Of a DNA stretch of 64,000 bases, positions 52,667 through 60,715 are shown one piece after another. The notes beneath the pieces were generated by a model. The model was given only the letters and a program-made list of their open reading frames with translations. It was not told the origin of the DNA and made no database searches. This DNA is from an uncultured Bacteroides sp. (lineage in GTDB: Bacteria > Bacteroidota > Bacteroidia > Bacteroidales > Bacteroidaceae): positions 1 through 64,000 of the forward strand of contig CAUDXH010000010.1 of assembly GCA_958453305.1 (NCBI GenBank), written 5' to 3'. The first letter of the stretch is position 1; each line of letters opens with the position of its first letter. The position numbers and the translations under genes are program-made.

Positions 52667-53584
52667 TCACAATATTTTAAAGTATTCCTTACATAAAAAA
52701 ACTTTTCTTGGTGAAAAGTCTTTGAAGTCGCAACTCATGTATATTTCCTTCCTATCAGCCCAATGTGCCATGTCTTTCTGCCACTGTGGAATAATTTGGT
52801 GTGGATTGTTCAGATCACGAAAGGGTTGACAATGTGGAAGAAAACGGCGGCTTTTAGATTTCCAGTAGTTGACGCGCGCAAACGATTCTTCAAAGTCCAT
52901 AAGGATGCAATACAAGAAATATTCCCCTTTATATCCATACTTGTCTATTAAAGCGGAAGCACGTTCAACTTCTGCAATCTGTCCCGGTGTATCGCATCCA
53001 AAGCGAATACGTTTAATCCATTTTACTTTTGCAAGTAGCCGAGCGATTTCATCCGTGATTAAACGAGCATCCAGTCCTTGATTAAAATCCACTTTGATAC
53101 CCAGTTTGATGATTTTCTCTATTTGTTGCAAGCCATAGTTTGAGGCCAGTATATTATTATCCATAAGGATAGCTTTCTTCCGTCCGGCTGTTATTTCCTC
53201 AATATCCATATAAGGTGAAATTTTTCCTTCTTTTTTAGGAACAACACACCATTTACACCGATTGGGACACCCACGTGTCAGAAATCCATAGGACAAATTG
53301 GAGTCAATATTGTAGATCGAGTAATCAGGTTGAAGACGATCAACCTCAACTGGAAGAACTTTTTCAATATCATATCCGGTACCACCTTTTTCTATTTGGT
53401 TAGCATTGATATAATAGTTATAGTCGGGTGTGAAAGTGAAAACTTTAGCTACATATACTTTATCATATTTACATAGTGGATTATACCATTCCACTTGATC
53501 GCCTCTTGCTTTGTGGTAAGCACTGATCTTCATAAGTGCTAAATTGGGGAAATTGCTATCAACGGCTAAAATTCCAATATTCAT
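52667..53584 (-). CDS. Radical SAM protein
   Basis: 305 residues. An N-terminal domain with GILAVDSNFPNLALMKIS like B12-binding/elongator-type radical SAM enzymes, then the cluster motif GFLTRGCPNRCKWC (CxxxCxxC) and a DNNILASNYGLQQIEKI segment. Phages carry such proteins, often near DNA-modification genes; substrate unknown. Sits between two methyltransferases. Confidence 0.82.
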   Translation of the reverse strand: MNIGILAVDSNFPNLALMKISAYHKARGDQVEWYNPLCKYDKVYVAKVFTFTPDYNYYINANQIEKGGTGYDIEKVLPVEVDRLQPDYSIYNIDSNLSYGFLTRGCPNRCKWCVVPKKEGKISPYMDIEEITAGRKKAILMDNNILASNYGLQQIEKIIKLGIKVDFNQGLDARLITDEIARLLAKVKWIKRIRFGCDTPGQIAEVERASALIDKYGYKGEYFLYCILMDFEESFARVNYWKSKSRRFLPHCQPFRDLNNPHQIIPQWQKDMAHWADRKEIYMSCDFKDFSPRKVFLCKEYFKIL

Positions 53585-53931
53585 TATTCTTCAAATTTAG
53601 GTTTTGGCATCCATGCTATCGGTTCCCATGACGGAGGTATGCTGCTCATTGAAGAGTAAATTGGGTTACCTTTGTACGTGTCATAGATATAACCATCCAT
53701 GCAGAACCATACATTGTTGCTATATGTACCGTTAAAAATCGCACCATGTTTACATAGAATGATGATGTCTTCATTTTCATCCGGTAACCGTTCTTTCACT
53801 GATACCCACGGAGGTTGTTTTGTCTGCCATCTGGCTCCTTCTTTGAATCCTATTCTAAAACAAGTTATTTTATCCCAGTCAGGATGTACGCCTCCAATTT
53901 CATTTACGGCTTCTTCTAATGTCTGTTTCAT
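53584..53931 (-). CDS. DUF551-type protein
   Basis: 115 residues. WVSVKERLPDENEDIIILC and, at the end, WEPIAWMPKPKFEE are the boundary motifs of the DUF551 phage family. Function unknown. Start overlaps the end of the neighbouring reading frame by 1 bp. Confidence 0.75.
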   Translation of the reverse strand: MKQTLEEAVNEIGGVHPDWDKITCFRIGFKEGARWQTKQPPWVSVKERLPDENEDIIILCKHGAIFNGTYSNNVWFCMDGYIYDTYKGNPIYSSMSSIPPSWEPIAWMPKPKFEE

Positions 53932-53933
53932 AT

Positions 53934-54602
53934 CTATTTATCAAATAAATTAGTTTGAACCAACCTTCCTCTCTCTGTTTTTATCTCCCCAAAACATTCC
54001 CGGTGAAAACGTTCTTCTTGTGCTTCAAAGTATTCTTCATCTATTTCAGTTGCATAGAAATCGAATCCAAGTCCATAAGCAGCTATTCTGCTGCTTCCTG
54101 AACCTAAATGACTATCAAAAATTTTGTCTCCCTCTTTGGCGTTTTTTCTTAATATTTCAGCATATAATTTCACTGGCTTCTGACAACGATGGATATTTCC
54201 ACCTCGTTCTCCAATTGTACACCGGTTTAGAGTTATGATCCGAAGAGCCTTGTCAAAACTACTCCATGCCAATTCACCGTCAGACATAGTTAATCCATGT
54301 TGTCCTTTATCCCAAACAATCCAACCCATTTTGGGAGGAAGATAGGTAGTAAAGTAGTTACCACCAAAAATTATTTGATTCTTCGATACCCTGAATAGTT
54401 CCTCAAAATATTTCTTTCCGGGGGGGGACTTATCCCAATCCTTTCTTTTATATTGTTTAAAGCCTAAATGCTTCGGCATCCCACCTTTGTGCATTATGTC
54501 TATGCCATACTGGGGATCGACTATCGCTAAATCAAAGAACTTATCAGGAATCCCCTTCATGTATTCCATACAGTCCATGTTATATACTTCGCTTATCGGC
54601 AT
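53934..54602 (-). CDS. DNA methyltransferase (N4/N6 type)
   Basis: 222 residues. LAIVDPQYGIDIM (DPPY-like motif IV), WDKSPPGKKYFEELFRVSKNQIIFGGNYF, and IFDSHLGSGSSRIAAYGLGFDFYATEID (motif I FxGxG-like) in beta-class order. A C8 tract on the coding strand (PPG codons, 54420-54427) is in frame. A slip would lose everything after residue about 60. Confidence 0.85.
   Translation of the reverse strand: MPISEVYNMDCMEYMKGIPDKFFDLAIVDPQYGIDIMHKGGMPKHLGFKQYKRKDWDKSPPGKKYFEELFRVSKNQIIFGGNYFTTYLPPKMGWIVWDKGQHGLTMSDGELAWSSFDKALRIITLNRCTIGERGGNIHRCQKPVKLYAEILRKNAKEGDKIFDSHLGSGSSRIAAYGLGFDFYATEIDEEYFEAQEERFHRECFGEIKTERGRLVQTNLFDK
54420..54427 (-). repeat. C8 tract in the N4/N6 methyltransferase
   Basis: Eight G on the plus strand (eight C in coding orientation) in frame as sequenced (ON state). 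Confidence 0.85.
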
Positions 54603-54616
54603 TATTTATATCCTTT

Positions 54617-54850
54617 CTATTCTGTTATTATTAATTTCATGTGCATTCTTGAAATCATTTTCTCTTCTTCTTTCAACTTATGATAATAATCTATAGCTTC
54701 ATCTTTAGTATTGAATGTACCAACACACGAATAATGCCAAGATCCGAAAGGATCTTTGAGGATAAACAAGTTGTATGAACCTAAGACCGTTTTCGCCAAA
54801 TAGTAAGGATCTCGTATCATAATGTTCATTCCATTTTTATTTACTCGCAT
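54617..54850 (-). CDS. Hypothetical protein, 77 aa
   Basis: A mixed alpha/beta domain with GSWHYSCVGTFNTKDEAIDYYHKL. Start overlaps the end of the PAPS-reductase-like gene. Function not recognised. Confidence 0.5.
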   Translation of the reverse strand: MRVNKNGMNIMIRDPYYLAKTVLGSYNLFILKDPFGSWHYSCVGTFNTKDEAIDYYHKLKEEEKMISRMHMKLIITE

Positions 54851-55693
54851 AGTCCATGAAACAGACTCATGCAGGCATATCCACCTTCCGGCTCGAACAT
54901 ATCAGGGGTATGTTCTTTAACGTACTCCAAAACTTCCTCTACATAAGGATATTGTTTGTTTTTACAGAATCTTTGAGGTATGTATAATGGAGGAAAGAAG
55001 GAATGTCCTACGCTTTTCTCTGCTTGAATTAGGCGTTGGCACATTTTAGGATCATTTTTGGCTATGAGTTCGATTTCTTTGTGCCGACACATGATACACG
55101 GGAAACATCCAACACGTGAGAATCCACGATAATACAATGGATTCGGTTTCTGCCCTGCATCCAGTATGCAATCTATAACTTGCTGTGCACTCCATTTGAA
55201 GATCGGTCTTAAAACAGAAGCGTCATATTGGGAACACCATTCTTTGACATCCTTACTTCGGTAGTTTTCAGTTCTTCCTTTCTTATTAGGTTGAAAATAC
55301 GATTTGAAGTACATACATTCCTCTTCCATTGCCGCACGTGCTGTACTTTCTCCGGCTCTGATACCTTGTATGATAATGCAGCTTTCTTTCAAAGAAAGTA
55401 CATAATCAATCATTGGCTTCATTTTTAGTTCACTGGTACAAAATCGTGCATTCGTGGAAGGAAATCTTTTCTTATGAGCTGCCAAAGACACAAAATCATA
55501 TTTTGATTTGAGAGTTATAAGTCTTACACCCATTTGCAGACAAACATCATTCACATGTTTATATGTGTCAGGGTGTTCCCAACCGGTGTCACAAAACACA
55601 GCGGTTAAATTCCCCCCCCCCATATTGTTTGAAGGCTTGGATTAAACATGCTTGTGAATCCTTACCACCTGAAAAACTTACTAATATTTTCAT
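54841..55693 (-). CDS. PAPS-reductase-like protein, phase-OFF by one base
   Basis: Read from the ATG at 55693 the protein begins MKILVSFSGGKDSQACLIQ, containing the PP-loop SGGKDS of the PAPS reductase/adenine nucleotide hydrolase family. At residue 25 it enters a G10 tract (55612-55621). With 10 G the frame meets a stop after about 10 more residues; with 9 G it continues as QYGGGNLTAVFCDTG to a normal end (about 283 residues, later CFPCIMCRH). An ATG just before the tract could start a protein lacking the PP-loop. Phage members occur with DNA modification genes. Confidence 0.82.
55612..55621 (-). repeat. G10 tract in the PAPS-reductase-like gene (OFF)
   Basis: Ten C on the plus strand. Nine or twelve would be in frame. 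Confidence 0.88.
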
Positions 55694-55695
55694 TT

Positions 55696-55950
55696 TTATG
55701 CCATTTCAATTTTTACATATTCATTTTTATTAATCCCGGCACTACCTTTGGGAGAATACACTAATCGGCCTCCATTATCCAATATCTTTTGTACATCTTT
55801 CATAGCTTGGTATGCTTGGGTATAGTCTTTGTATTCTTGGTGGCCTATTGGATATTTGCAATATCTTCTACCACCGTCAGGCATGATGCTGATACCGAAT
55901 ACTGTTTCATAAGTTTTTCGGTTGAAATTCTGTTGAGTCCTTACTTTCAT
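55696..55950 (-). CDS. Hypothetical protein, 84 aa
   Basis: Start at 55950 (MKVRTQQNFNRKTYE) was chosen because the longer frame overlaps the ASCH gene heavily. An overlap of 44 bp still remains. Beta-rich with KDYTQAYQAMKDVQKI helix. Three bp from the PAPS-reductase-like start. Function not recognised. Confidence 0.5.
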   Translation of the reverse strand: MKVRTQQNFNRKTYETVFGISIMPDGGRRYCKYPIGHQEYKDYTQAYQAMKDVQKILDNGGRLVYSPKGSAGINKNEYVKIEMA

Positions 55951-56323
55951 TTTTTTTGATACATTTTCCCAGTTTAAGTATAAATACACATTCGTTATCC
56001 GGTGCTCCCCAATTGGTGTTACCAACTCCGATGGTTATAGATTCAAGTTCAAAAAGCATTGTCCGTTTGGTGTAGCCAAAACGGAAGCGAACATGAGTGT
56101 ATTCTTTGGGGTGAAAGCCGTTTCCACGTGTAATACAAGAAAAACAAATAGCTTTCTTACAATAGAAACCAGTCTTTTCATAGGAATTGCGACCTCCACA
56201 TTTTGCTAATCTTCCGATCCAGTATTTCTTGATCTCTCTGTATTCTTCTTTCTTATTTCCGGATTCGATCATTTCATACCATTTTGCTTTTAATGGCAGG
56301 TCAAGGATTTTCATATTAACCAT
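55907..56323 (-). CDS. ASCH-domain protein
   Basis: 138 residues. MKILDLPLKAKWYEMIESGNKKEEYRE near the start is the ASCH domain pattern (conserved W, E and KxEYR). A later RGNGFHPKEYTHVRFRFGY forms the barrel. ASCH domains bind RNA or modified nucleotides. The sequence after residue 120 overlaps the next gene and may be read-through. Confidence 0.68.
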   Translation of the reverse strand: MVNMKILDLPLKAKWYEMIESGNKKEEYREIKKYWIGRLAKCGGRNSYEKTGFYCKKAICFSCITRGNGFHPKEYTHVRFRFGYTKRTMLFELESITIGVGNTNWGAPDNECVFILKLGKCIKKNESKDSTEFQPKNL

Positions 56324-56326
56324 AGT

Positions 56327-56506
56327 CTAAAAGAGTTGCGGATTCTGTTTGTCGTGAAGGATTTTTTGAACACGTTCAATTTCTTCATCTACTTCACGCT
56401 CAATTTGTTTACTTATTCGTAAATCTATCTGTCTCTTATTTTTTAAATATTCTTTTTGGCAACGGCGCATTTCCACCACTTTGTCGAAAAAATCTTTTGG
56501 AGTCAT
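56327..56506 (-). CDS. Hypothetical coiled-coil protein, 59 aa
   Basis: Reads MTPKDFFDKVVEMRRCQKEY and ends ILHDKQNPQLF. Highly charged single helix (KQIEREVDEEIERVQKI). It fills the gap between the ASCH gene and the DGR target. Found from the sequence directly. Confidence 0.55.
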   Translation of the reverse strand: MTPKDFFDKVVEMRRCQKEYLKNKRQIDLRISKQIEREVDEEIERVQKILHDKQNPQLF

Positions 56507-56557
56507 AGATTTAAAAGGTATGGAAAAGGCCGCTTTGATGCGGCCTCCCCAGTGTGA

Positions 56558-57142
56558 TTACTTTTTTCCAATCAGAAAGTCTTTCCACAATTCTTTGAAT
56601 TGTTCTCCAAAGTAAATTGCGATTTCACTTGATTTTACAGCAAGGCGAGAGCCGAAATTCGCATACGAGCTCGACCAAGCGTTAGACGAGGTCGCATAAG
56701 CGAGGCCGCAAGACGCACCGTTATACGCAGAGCCGCCCCAAAGAACCAGCCGATTACGATCCTCTTCGTCCATTTCATCAATTTCTTTTTGATTATAAAG
56801 ATAAAACCACGGCGTATAACGGTATTCATCTTTAGTAAATCGTGGAAAATCAGGATCGTTGTTTAACGCACGGGCAATAGTGCATAGTTTGATGTAGGCG
56901 AGGTGTGCAATATCAGCCACTTCTTCTTTGTGTCCGTCTTCATCTTCAACAAGCAGGCGAACAATGGGTTTTACACCTATTGCTTCACAAGCATCTTCGT
57001 AGGTTTTAATATTGTGATAATCTGTATAATCCGGCTTTTGCTTTCCGAATAGGGCTGTTAGAATACTAATTGCTTTAGGACAGTCGTTTGCTTCACTAAA
57101 AGCGGCTGTTACCTTTTCTTGTGTGATTTTAAGTTCTGACAT
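56558..57142 (-). CDS. DGR variable protein 2 (remote target)
   Basis: 194 residues. An N-terminal helical region (MSELKITQEKVTAAFSEAND...) is followed by a compact CLec-like module whose variable repeat (56644-56751) encodes LVLWGGSAYNGASCGLA. The protein then continues for 30 residues (KSSEIAIYFGEQFKELWKDF), unlike VP1, where the repeat is nearly terminal. It sits in the nucleic-acid-metabolism cluster, not among tail genes, so its ligand is unclear. Confidence 0.85.
   Translation of the reverse strand: MSELKITQEKVTAAFSEANDCPKAISILTALFGKQKPDYTDYHNIKTYEDACEAIGVKPIVRLLVEDEDGHKEEVADIAHLAYIKLCTIARALNNDPDFPRFTKDEYRYTPWFYLYNQKEIDEMDEEDRNRLVLWGGSAYNGASCGLAYATSSNAWSSSYANFGSRLAVKSSEIAIYFGEQFKELWKDFLIGKK
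56644..56751 (-). repeat. DGR variable repeat VR2
   Basis: The reverse complement aligns over 108 bp, gap-free, to the template at 41246-41353. Of 14 differences, 13 are at template A and one is T to C (silent Gly). It shares the ttgc flank after tcggctctcgcc with VR1. Confidence 0.95.
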
Positions 57143-57150
57143 AATGTAAA

Positions 57151-57861
57151 TTATTTATTGTTAATACTATATCCGAATAATGCAAAATCTCCCCGGCACG
57201 GATCATCCGGGAAAATTGTTTTCATGTAATTGGTTACTTGTTGAACCATTTTCCAGTCCTCTGTTTTGCGTGTTGTTATCCCAAGCTGATGTGCCATTTT
57301 TGCAACATGCGCATCCAATGGTATGTATAATTCTGTTGGATGAATAATAGTCCAAATACCTAAATCCACCGGCGATTTTCGTACTACCCACCGTAGAAAC
57401 AGACAAATACGCTTGCATGGAGAATCACGCTCCAATTTTGGAATACCTTTTACGCCACCAAAATCTGTTTGTATTTCACGGATAACATTGTTGTAACCCT
57501 CATAAAATACTTCCAAATCATCCCATTCCTGATATATGTTGTACAACCGCTGGCAAATGCAGAAGAAGTCATGGTAGGTGAACATACGGTAGAAGGTATT
57601 TGTATTTTCTTTGTATTGTTCCCATACTTTGTTCATAATGAAGTCATAAGGAGAATTACCCATTAGATTATCCAAAATTTCTGCTTGCTGCATTATCAGT
57701 TTGCGATTCCCGAAAGCTATCCATGAGGTAAGAAAGGCACTGATTTCTATGTCCTTTTTATCATTGTACTTATGTGGAAAAAATATAGGATCATCTTTTA
57801 TAAAATCAGGTGTTTCAAATTGTTTCGCCCAGTCAAGTAGTTTGTCTCTTAGTTCTTCCAT
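57151..57861 (-). CDS. TIGR02757/DUF2400-like protein
   Basis: Start at the ATG at 57861 (MEELRDKLLDWAKQF). Contains DDPIFFPHKYNDKKDIEISAFLTSWIAFGNRKLIM and PTELYIPLDAHVAKMAHQLGI, which match that family. The family is related to HhH-GPD-type DNA repair folds but its function is not established. It overlaps the previous gene's end by 29 bp. Confidence 0.75.
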   Translation of the reverse strand: MEELRDKLLDWAKQFETPDFIKDDPIFFPHKYNDKKDIEISAFLTSWIAFGNRKLIMQQAEILDNLMGNSPYDFIMNKVWEQYKENTNTFYRMFTYHDFFCICQRLYNIYQEWDDLEVFYEGYNNVIREIQTDFGGVKGIPKLERDSPCKRICLFLRWVVRKSPVDLGIWTIIHPTELYIPLDAHVAKMAHQLGITTRKTEDWKMVQQVTNYMKTIFPDDPCRGDFALFGYSINNK

Positions 57862-58501
57862 AATATTCTTCTTTCCATTTTTTGAAAGCGGCTTCTTTAT
57901 CATTTGATTTCATCCTTTGTATGAATGATTGATGGGATTCCAATAATTCTTTGGCCTCTTCATCTCCATTTTCCGATCTTTCAGTTAGATGTTTGATATA
58001 TTCTCCGTAGAACATTCCAGTGCTGTTATTATTTTGTTCATGGGCTTCATTAATTGAAAGAGAAGAAACAATTTCATCACGCTGTGCATCGTATTCATTT
58101 AACCAGCCGAGAATGATATTACCGTCCAGCCTATCGTAAATCTTACCGGAAGCCATAGCATTACGGAAACACAATTTGATTTCCTCCAATTTGAGATAAT
58201 AGAATCTGTCTATTATTAGATCAGCGGTAAGTGCCACTTGAACATCATTCATCGTTTTTCCGACATTGAAAAAAGACACAAGCTCGTTAATCGCAATTAC
58301 CAGTATGGCTCTTGCGCCAGCCAATGTGATTTCTTTTCTTATAACGGAGAGTGGTAGGTTAGGAGTGTTGAGAACAGCTTCTTTAATCGAACTTACGTGC
58401 AATCCCTTGTAATACTCCGCTTGCAAGGTCAGCAAGTCTTTCAACGCTTTCTTTTCGGTTGCCGGGAGATTGCTGTTGACTTGAATTAAGTTGTTTCCCA
58501 T
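57833..58501 (-). CDS. Hypothetical protein, replication-linked, 222 aa
   Basis: Start at the ATG at 58501 (MGNNLIQVNSNLP). Mostly helical with LTADLIIDRFYYLKLEEIKLCFRNAM, a segment typical of a protein family beside Bacteroides phage replication initiators. Overlaps the next gene upstream by about 120 bp in another frame. Function not recognised. Confidence 0.55.
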   Translation of the reverse strand: MGNNLIQVNSNLPATEKKALKDLLTLQAEYYKGLHVSSIKEAVLNTPNLPLSVIRKEITLAGARAILVIAINELVSFFNVGKTMNDVQVALTADLIIDRFYYLKLEEIKLCFRNAMASGKIYDRLDGNIILGWLNEYDAQRDEIVSSLSINEAHEQNNNSTGMFYGEYIKHLTERSENGDEEAKELLESHQSFIQRMKSNDKEAAFKKWKEEYYGRTKRQTT

Positions 58502-58802
58502 ACTTGTTAAAATCATTATTAGACCATCTGACTAAACGTTTGGAAACTTCAAATGTACGTTCCTTCTCAAAGCGCATTTTCCGGCCTCCGCATTCAGTCC
58601 AATACTCAAAAAAGTCCTTCAACATATCATCAGGATATTTTCCTCTATACATGAGGACTTCACTTCTGAATTTGTCTTTCCTTGCAGAAAGAGAATCCTT
58701 ATTCATATTCATCTTATGGCCTAATCCGGCCATGAATGCTTGTTCCAATGTTGCATCGGGATGATCCCGACACCATTGGGCTGCTAATTCTTCTGATTTC
58801 AT
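58383..58802 (-). CDS. Hypothetical protein, 139 aa
   Basis: Helical protein with an acidic start (MKSEELAAQWCRDHPDATLEQ) and FFEYWTECGGRKMRFEKERTFEVSKRLVRW, the C-terminal WTE...MRFE..KTFD..RRL..W motif of the replication-initiation protein domain in Bacteroidetes phages and plasmids. The last 40 residues overlap the next gene. Probably DNA-replication linked. Confidence 0.6.
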   Translation of the reverse strand: MKSEELAAQWCRDHPDATLEQAFMAGLGHKMNMNKDSLSARKDKFRSEVLMYRGKYPDDMLKDFFEYWTECGGRKMRFEKERTFEVSKRLVRWSNNDFNKYGKQLNSSQQQSPGNRKESVERLADLASGVLQGIARKFD

Positions 58803-58807
58803 TTGAT

Positions 58808-59903
58808 TTATAATTTAGATAACCAATATTTCCATACTCGTGAGGCTACTTGTGCCATCATAACGGGTGGTACACTCATTCCACAGATATAATGTGGGGA
58901 TTGGTTGAGGAAATGATAATCTTGTGGAAATGTGGATATATTACATACTTCTGACCGTGATAAATATATAGGCTGCTTAAAAGGAATAATTGAGTCTGCA
59001 TGAGTTGTTAGGGTGTAGCTTACTTTGTTCTCATATAGATATTGTTGATTAAAAAAGCCTCGTTTTCCAGTTTGTTTCTTATAGGCCTCTGCCAAAGCAA
59101 TATCTCCTGCCACTCTCTGCTCAAATAACTTTCTCATTTTTACGCCAATAGGCTTTCCCTTGTAATCCGCATATTCCCCATAATATATTTCCGATTCATT
59201 AAATTCCATGTCGATGTATGGCTCAACATTGAAGAGGTCTGAAACTTTTAGGAAATGGGCTCCCAAATCATGTCTGATACATATAAAGAATACACGTTCT
59301 CTTTTTTGAGGTACTCCCATTTTAGAAGCATCAAGAAGAAAATGCTGACAATAATAACCAGCTTCCTCAAAGTCTTTGTATATACGTCTGACATAATCAA
59401 TCGCATTCCCTAAAAGAAGTCCTTTCACATTTTCAGCAATAACGACTTTAGGTTTTAAGCGTTTGGCAAGTGCAATAAAATCAAAAAAGAGCGTGTCTAA
59501 AACTTGTGTCTTTTGACCTTCCTTGAATTTCTTTTCTTTACCCCACGCATCTTCACGTAATCCCGACATGCTAAATGTACTGCAAGGTGGTGATCCGTCC
59601 AATATATCTAAATGGTACAGTTCCTCGGGAAGATTATTCCTTTTCACTAAATCACGAATATCTTCCAAATAACTATACTGGGGATGATGGTTTGTTTCAT
59701 AGCATTTCATCATTCGTGGATCAATCTCATTACAGCCAATAACATCGTAACCTGCTATTTTGTAACCCATAGTAGAGCCACCGCCACATGCAAAACAAGA
59801 AAATACCTTTCCTTTATCTTTAGTAAAAACAGCATCTTCTAAAGACCAGCGATAAGGATAGAGATGTTGTGTATGGGGGGGGGGTAATTACATCTTTCAT
59901 CAT
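58808..59903 (-). CDS. DNA cytosine-5 methyltransferase, phase-OFF by one base
   Basis: The open frame from 59770 starts inside motif I. The true start is the ATG at 59903, which overlaps the radical-SAM stop (ATGATGA). From there the frame crosses a C10 tract (59875-59884). With ten C it ends at a stop after about 22 residues; with nine it reads YPYRWSLEDAVFTKDKGKVFSCFACGGGSTMGYKIAGYD. Motifs: I FACGGGSTMG, IV GSPPCSTFSMSG (catalytic Cys), VI IAENVKGL, VIII QKRERVFFI, X at the end. About 365 residues if in frame. Confidence 0.88.
59875..59884 (-). repeat. C10 tract near the start of the cytosine-5 methyltransferase (OFF)
   Basis: Ten G on the plus strand, ten C in coding orientation. Nine or twelve would restore the frame. 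Confidence 0.88.
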
Positions 59904-60436
59904 TCCACCTCCCATAATTCAGCTACTCTTTTGAACTCTTCATCAGCCGGAACCGGGCAATCTTTGATCCATTGCATATCTTTTACTTTCCATAACGAAA
60001 GGTCTGTGTTGTCAGGAATATGCTTTTTAATATCAGGAAAAAGATTGAGCCGAAGAGATTTACTTTCCATAAGTTCATCTTTGTAATCCAACAAAAAATT
60101 ATTGGCCTCCAATAAACTATGAATATCATTAACAGAATGTGGAGTGTAAACAACTCCATCGAAGTATCTGATATAATTGGGGAGCATATCAGCCAGTGCC
60201 GTATATAGAAATAATTTTCCTTTATTGCCATAGGCCAATTTTTGAACGGTTTTGATACTTTCAGCCAAATTTGCCAGTTTTTCAGGAAACAAAAGTGGTT
60301 CTCCACCAGTTATCATGATCTCTTTGTAATTAAAGTGCTCAACAACTGGTAATTTTGAAAAATCCCATGAGTTGTTGCAACACATAGGACATTTGTTCGG
60401 ACATTTGGTTGTAACCAATAGACGTAACTTTTCCAT
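59900..60436 (-). CDS. Radical SAM protein (QueE-like style)
   Basis: 178 residues, short. TTKCPNKCPMCC (CxxxCxxC) near the N terminus and MITGGEPLLFPEK (GGEP SAM-binding) are clear. The late CPVP may supply an extra Cys. The size and layout resemble small radical-SAM enzymes of 7-deazaguanine or peptide pathways. It is translationally coupled to the cytosine methyltransferase, so a base-modification role is possible but unproven. Confidence 0.78.
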   Translation of the reverse strand: MEKLRLLVTTKCPNKCPMCCNNSWDFSKLPVVEHFNYKEIMITGGEPLLFPEKLANLAESIKTVQKLAYGNKGKLFLYTALADMLPNYIRYFDGVVYTPHSVNDIHSLLEANNFLLDYKDELMESKSLRLNLFPDIKKHIPDNTDLSLWKVKDMQWIKDCPVPADEEFKRVAELWEVE

Positions 60437-60715
60437 TTATAATGATATTGTTTGGGTGTATTTCAATTCTCCGGTATATCCACGTGCTTTCAATTCTGCG
60501 ATAAGTTCCCGTGGAGAAAATTTTGCCAATTCAGGATTGGAATATATTTTCTTCAAATTCCCCCCCCCTCCCGGAGTTTTCTTACGGTTTCTGGCATAAA
60601 CATTACCGCACTCTTTACAATATGTCTGCAATCCATCTTCGGTTGAAGCATTTTTCCAAAACTCACTGACCGGAAGTTCCCGGCCACATTTGCTACATTT
60701 TTTTAATTTTTCCAT
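60437..60715 (-). CDS. Zinc-ribbon protein with G9 tract
   Basis: 92 residues. KCSKCGRELPVSEFW...YCKECGNVYARNRKK is a CxxC...CxxC zinc ribbon. A Gly linker (PGGGGN) encoded by nine G (60560-60568) joins it to a C-terminal FSPRELIAELKARGYTGEL helix pair. In frame as sequenced. It may be a DNA-binding accessory of the modification cluster. Confidence 0.72.
   Translation of the reverse strand: MEKLKKCSKCGRELPVSEFWKNASTEDGLQTYCKECGNVYARNRKKTPGGGGNLKKIYSNPELAKFSPRELIAELKARGYTGELKYTQTISL
60560..60568 (-). repeat. G9 tract in the zinc-ribbon gene
   Basis: Nine C on the plus strand, interrupted by T then more C, in frame as sequenced (ON). A one-base change would delete the C-terminal FSPREL domain. 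Confidence 0.85.
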
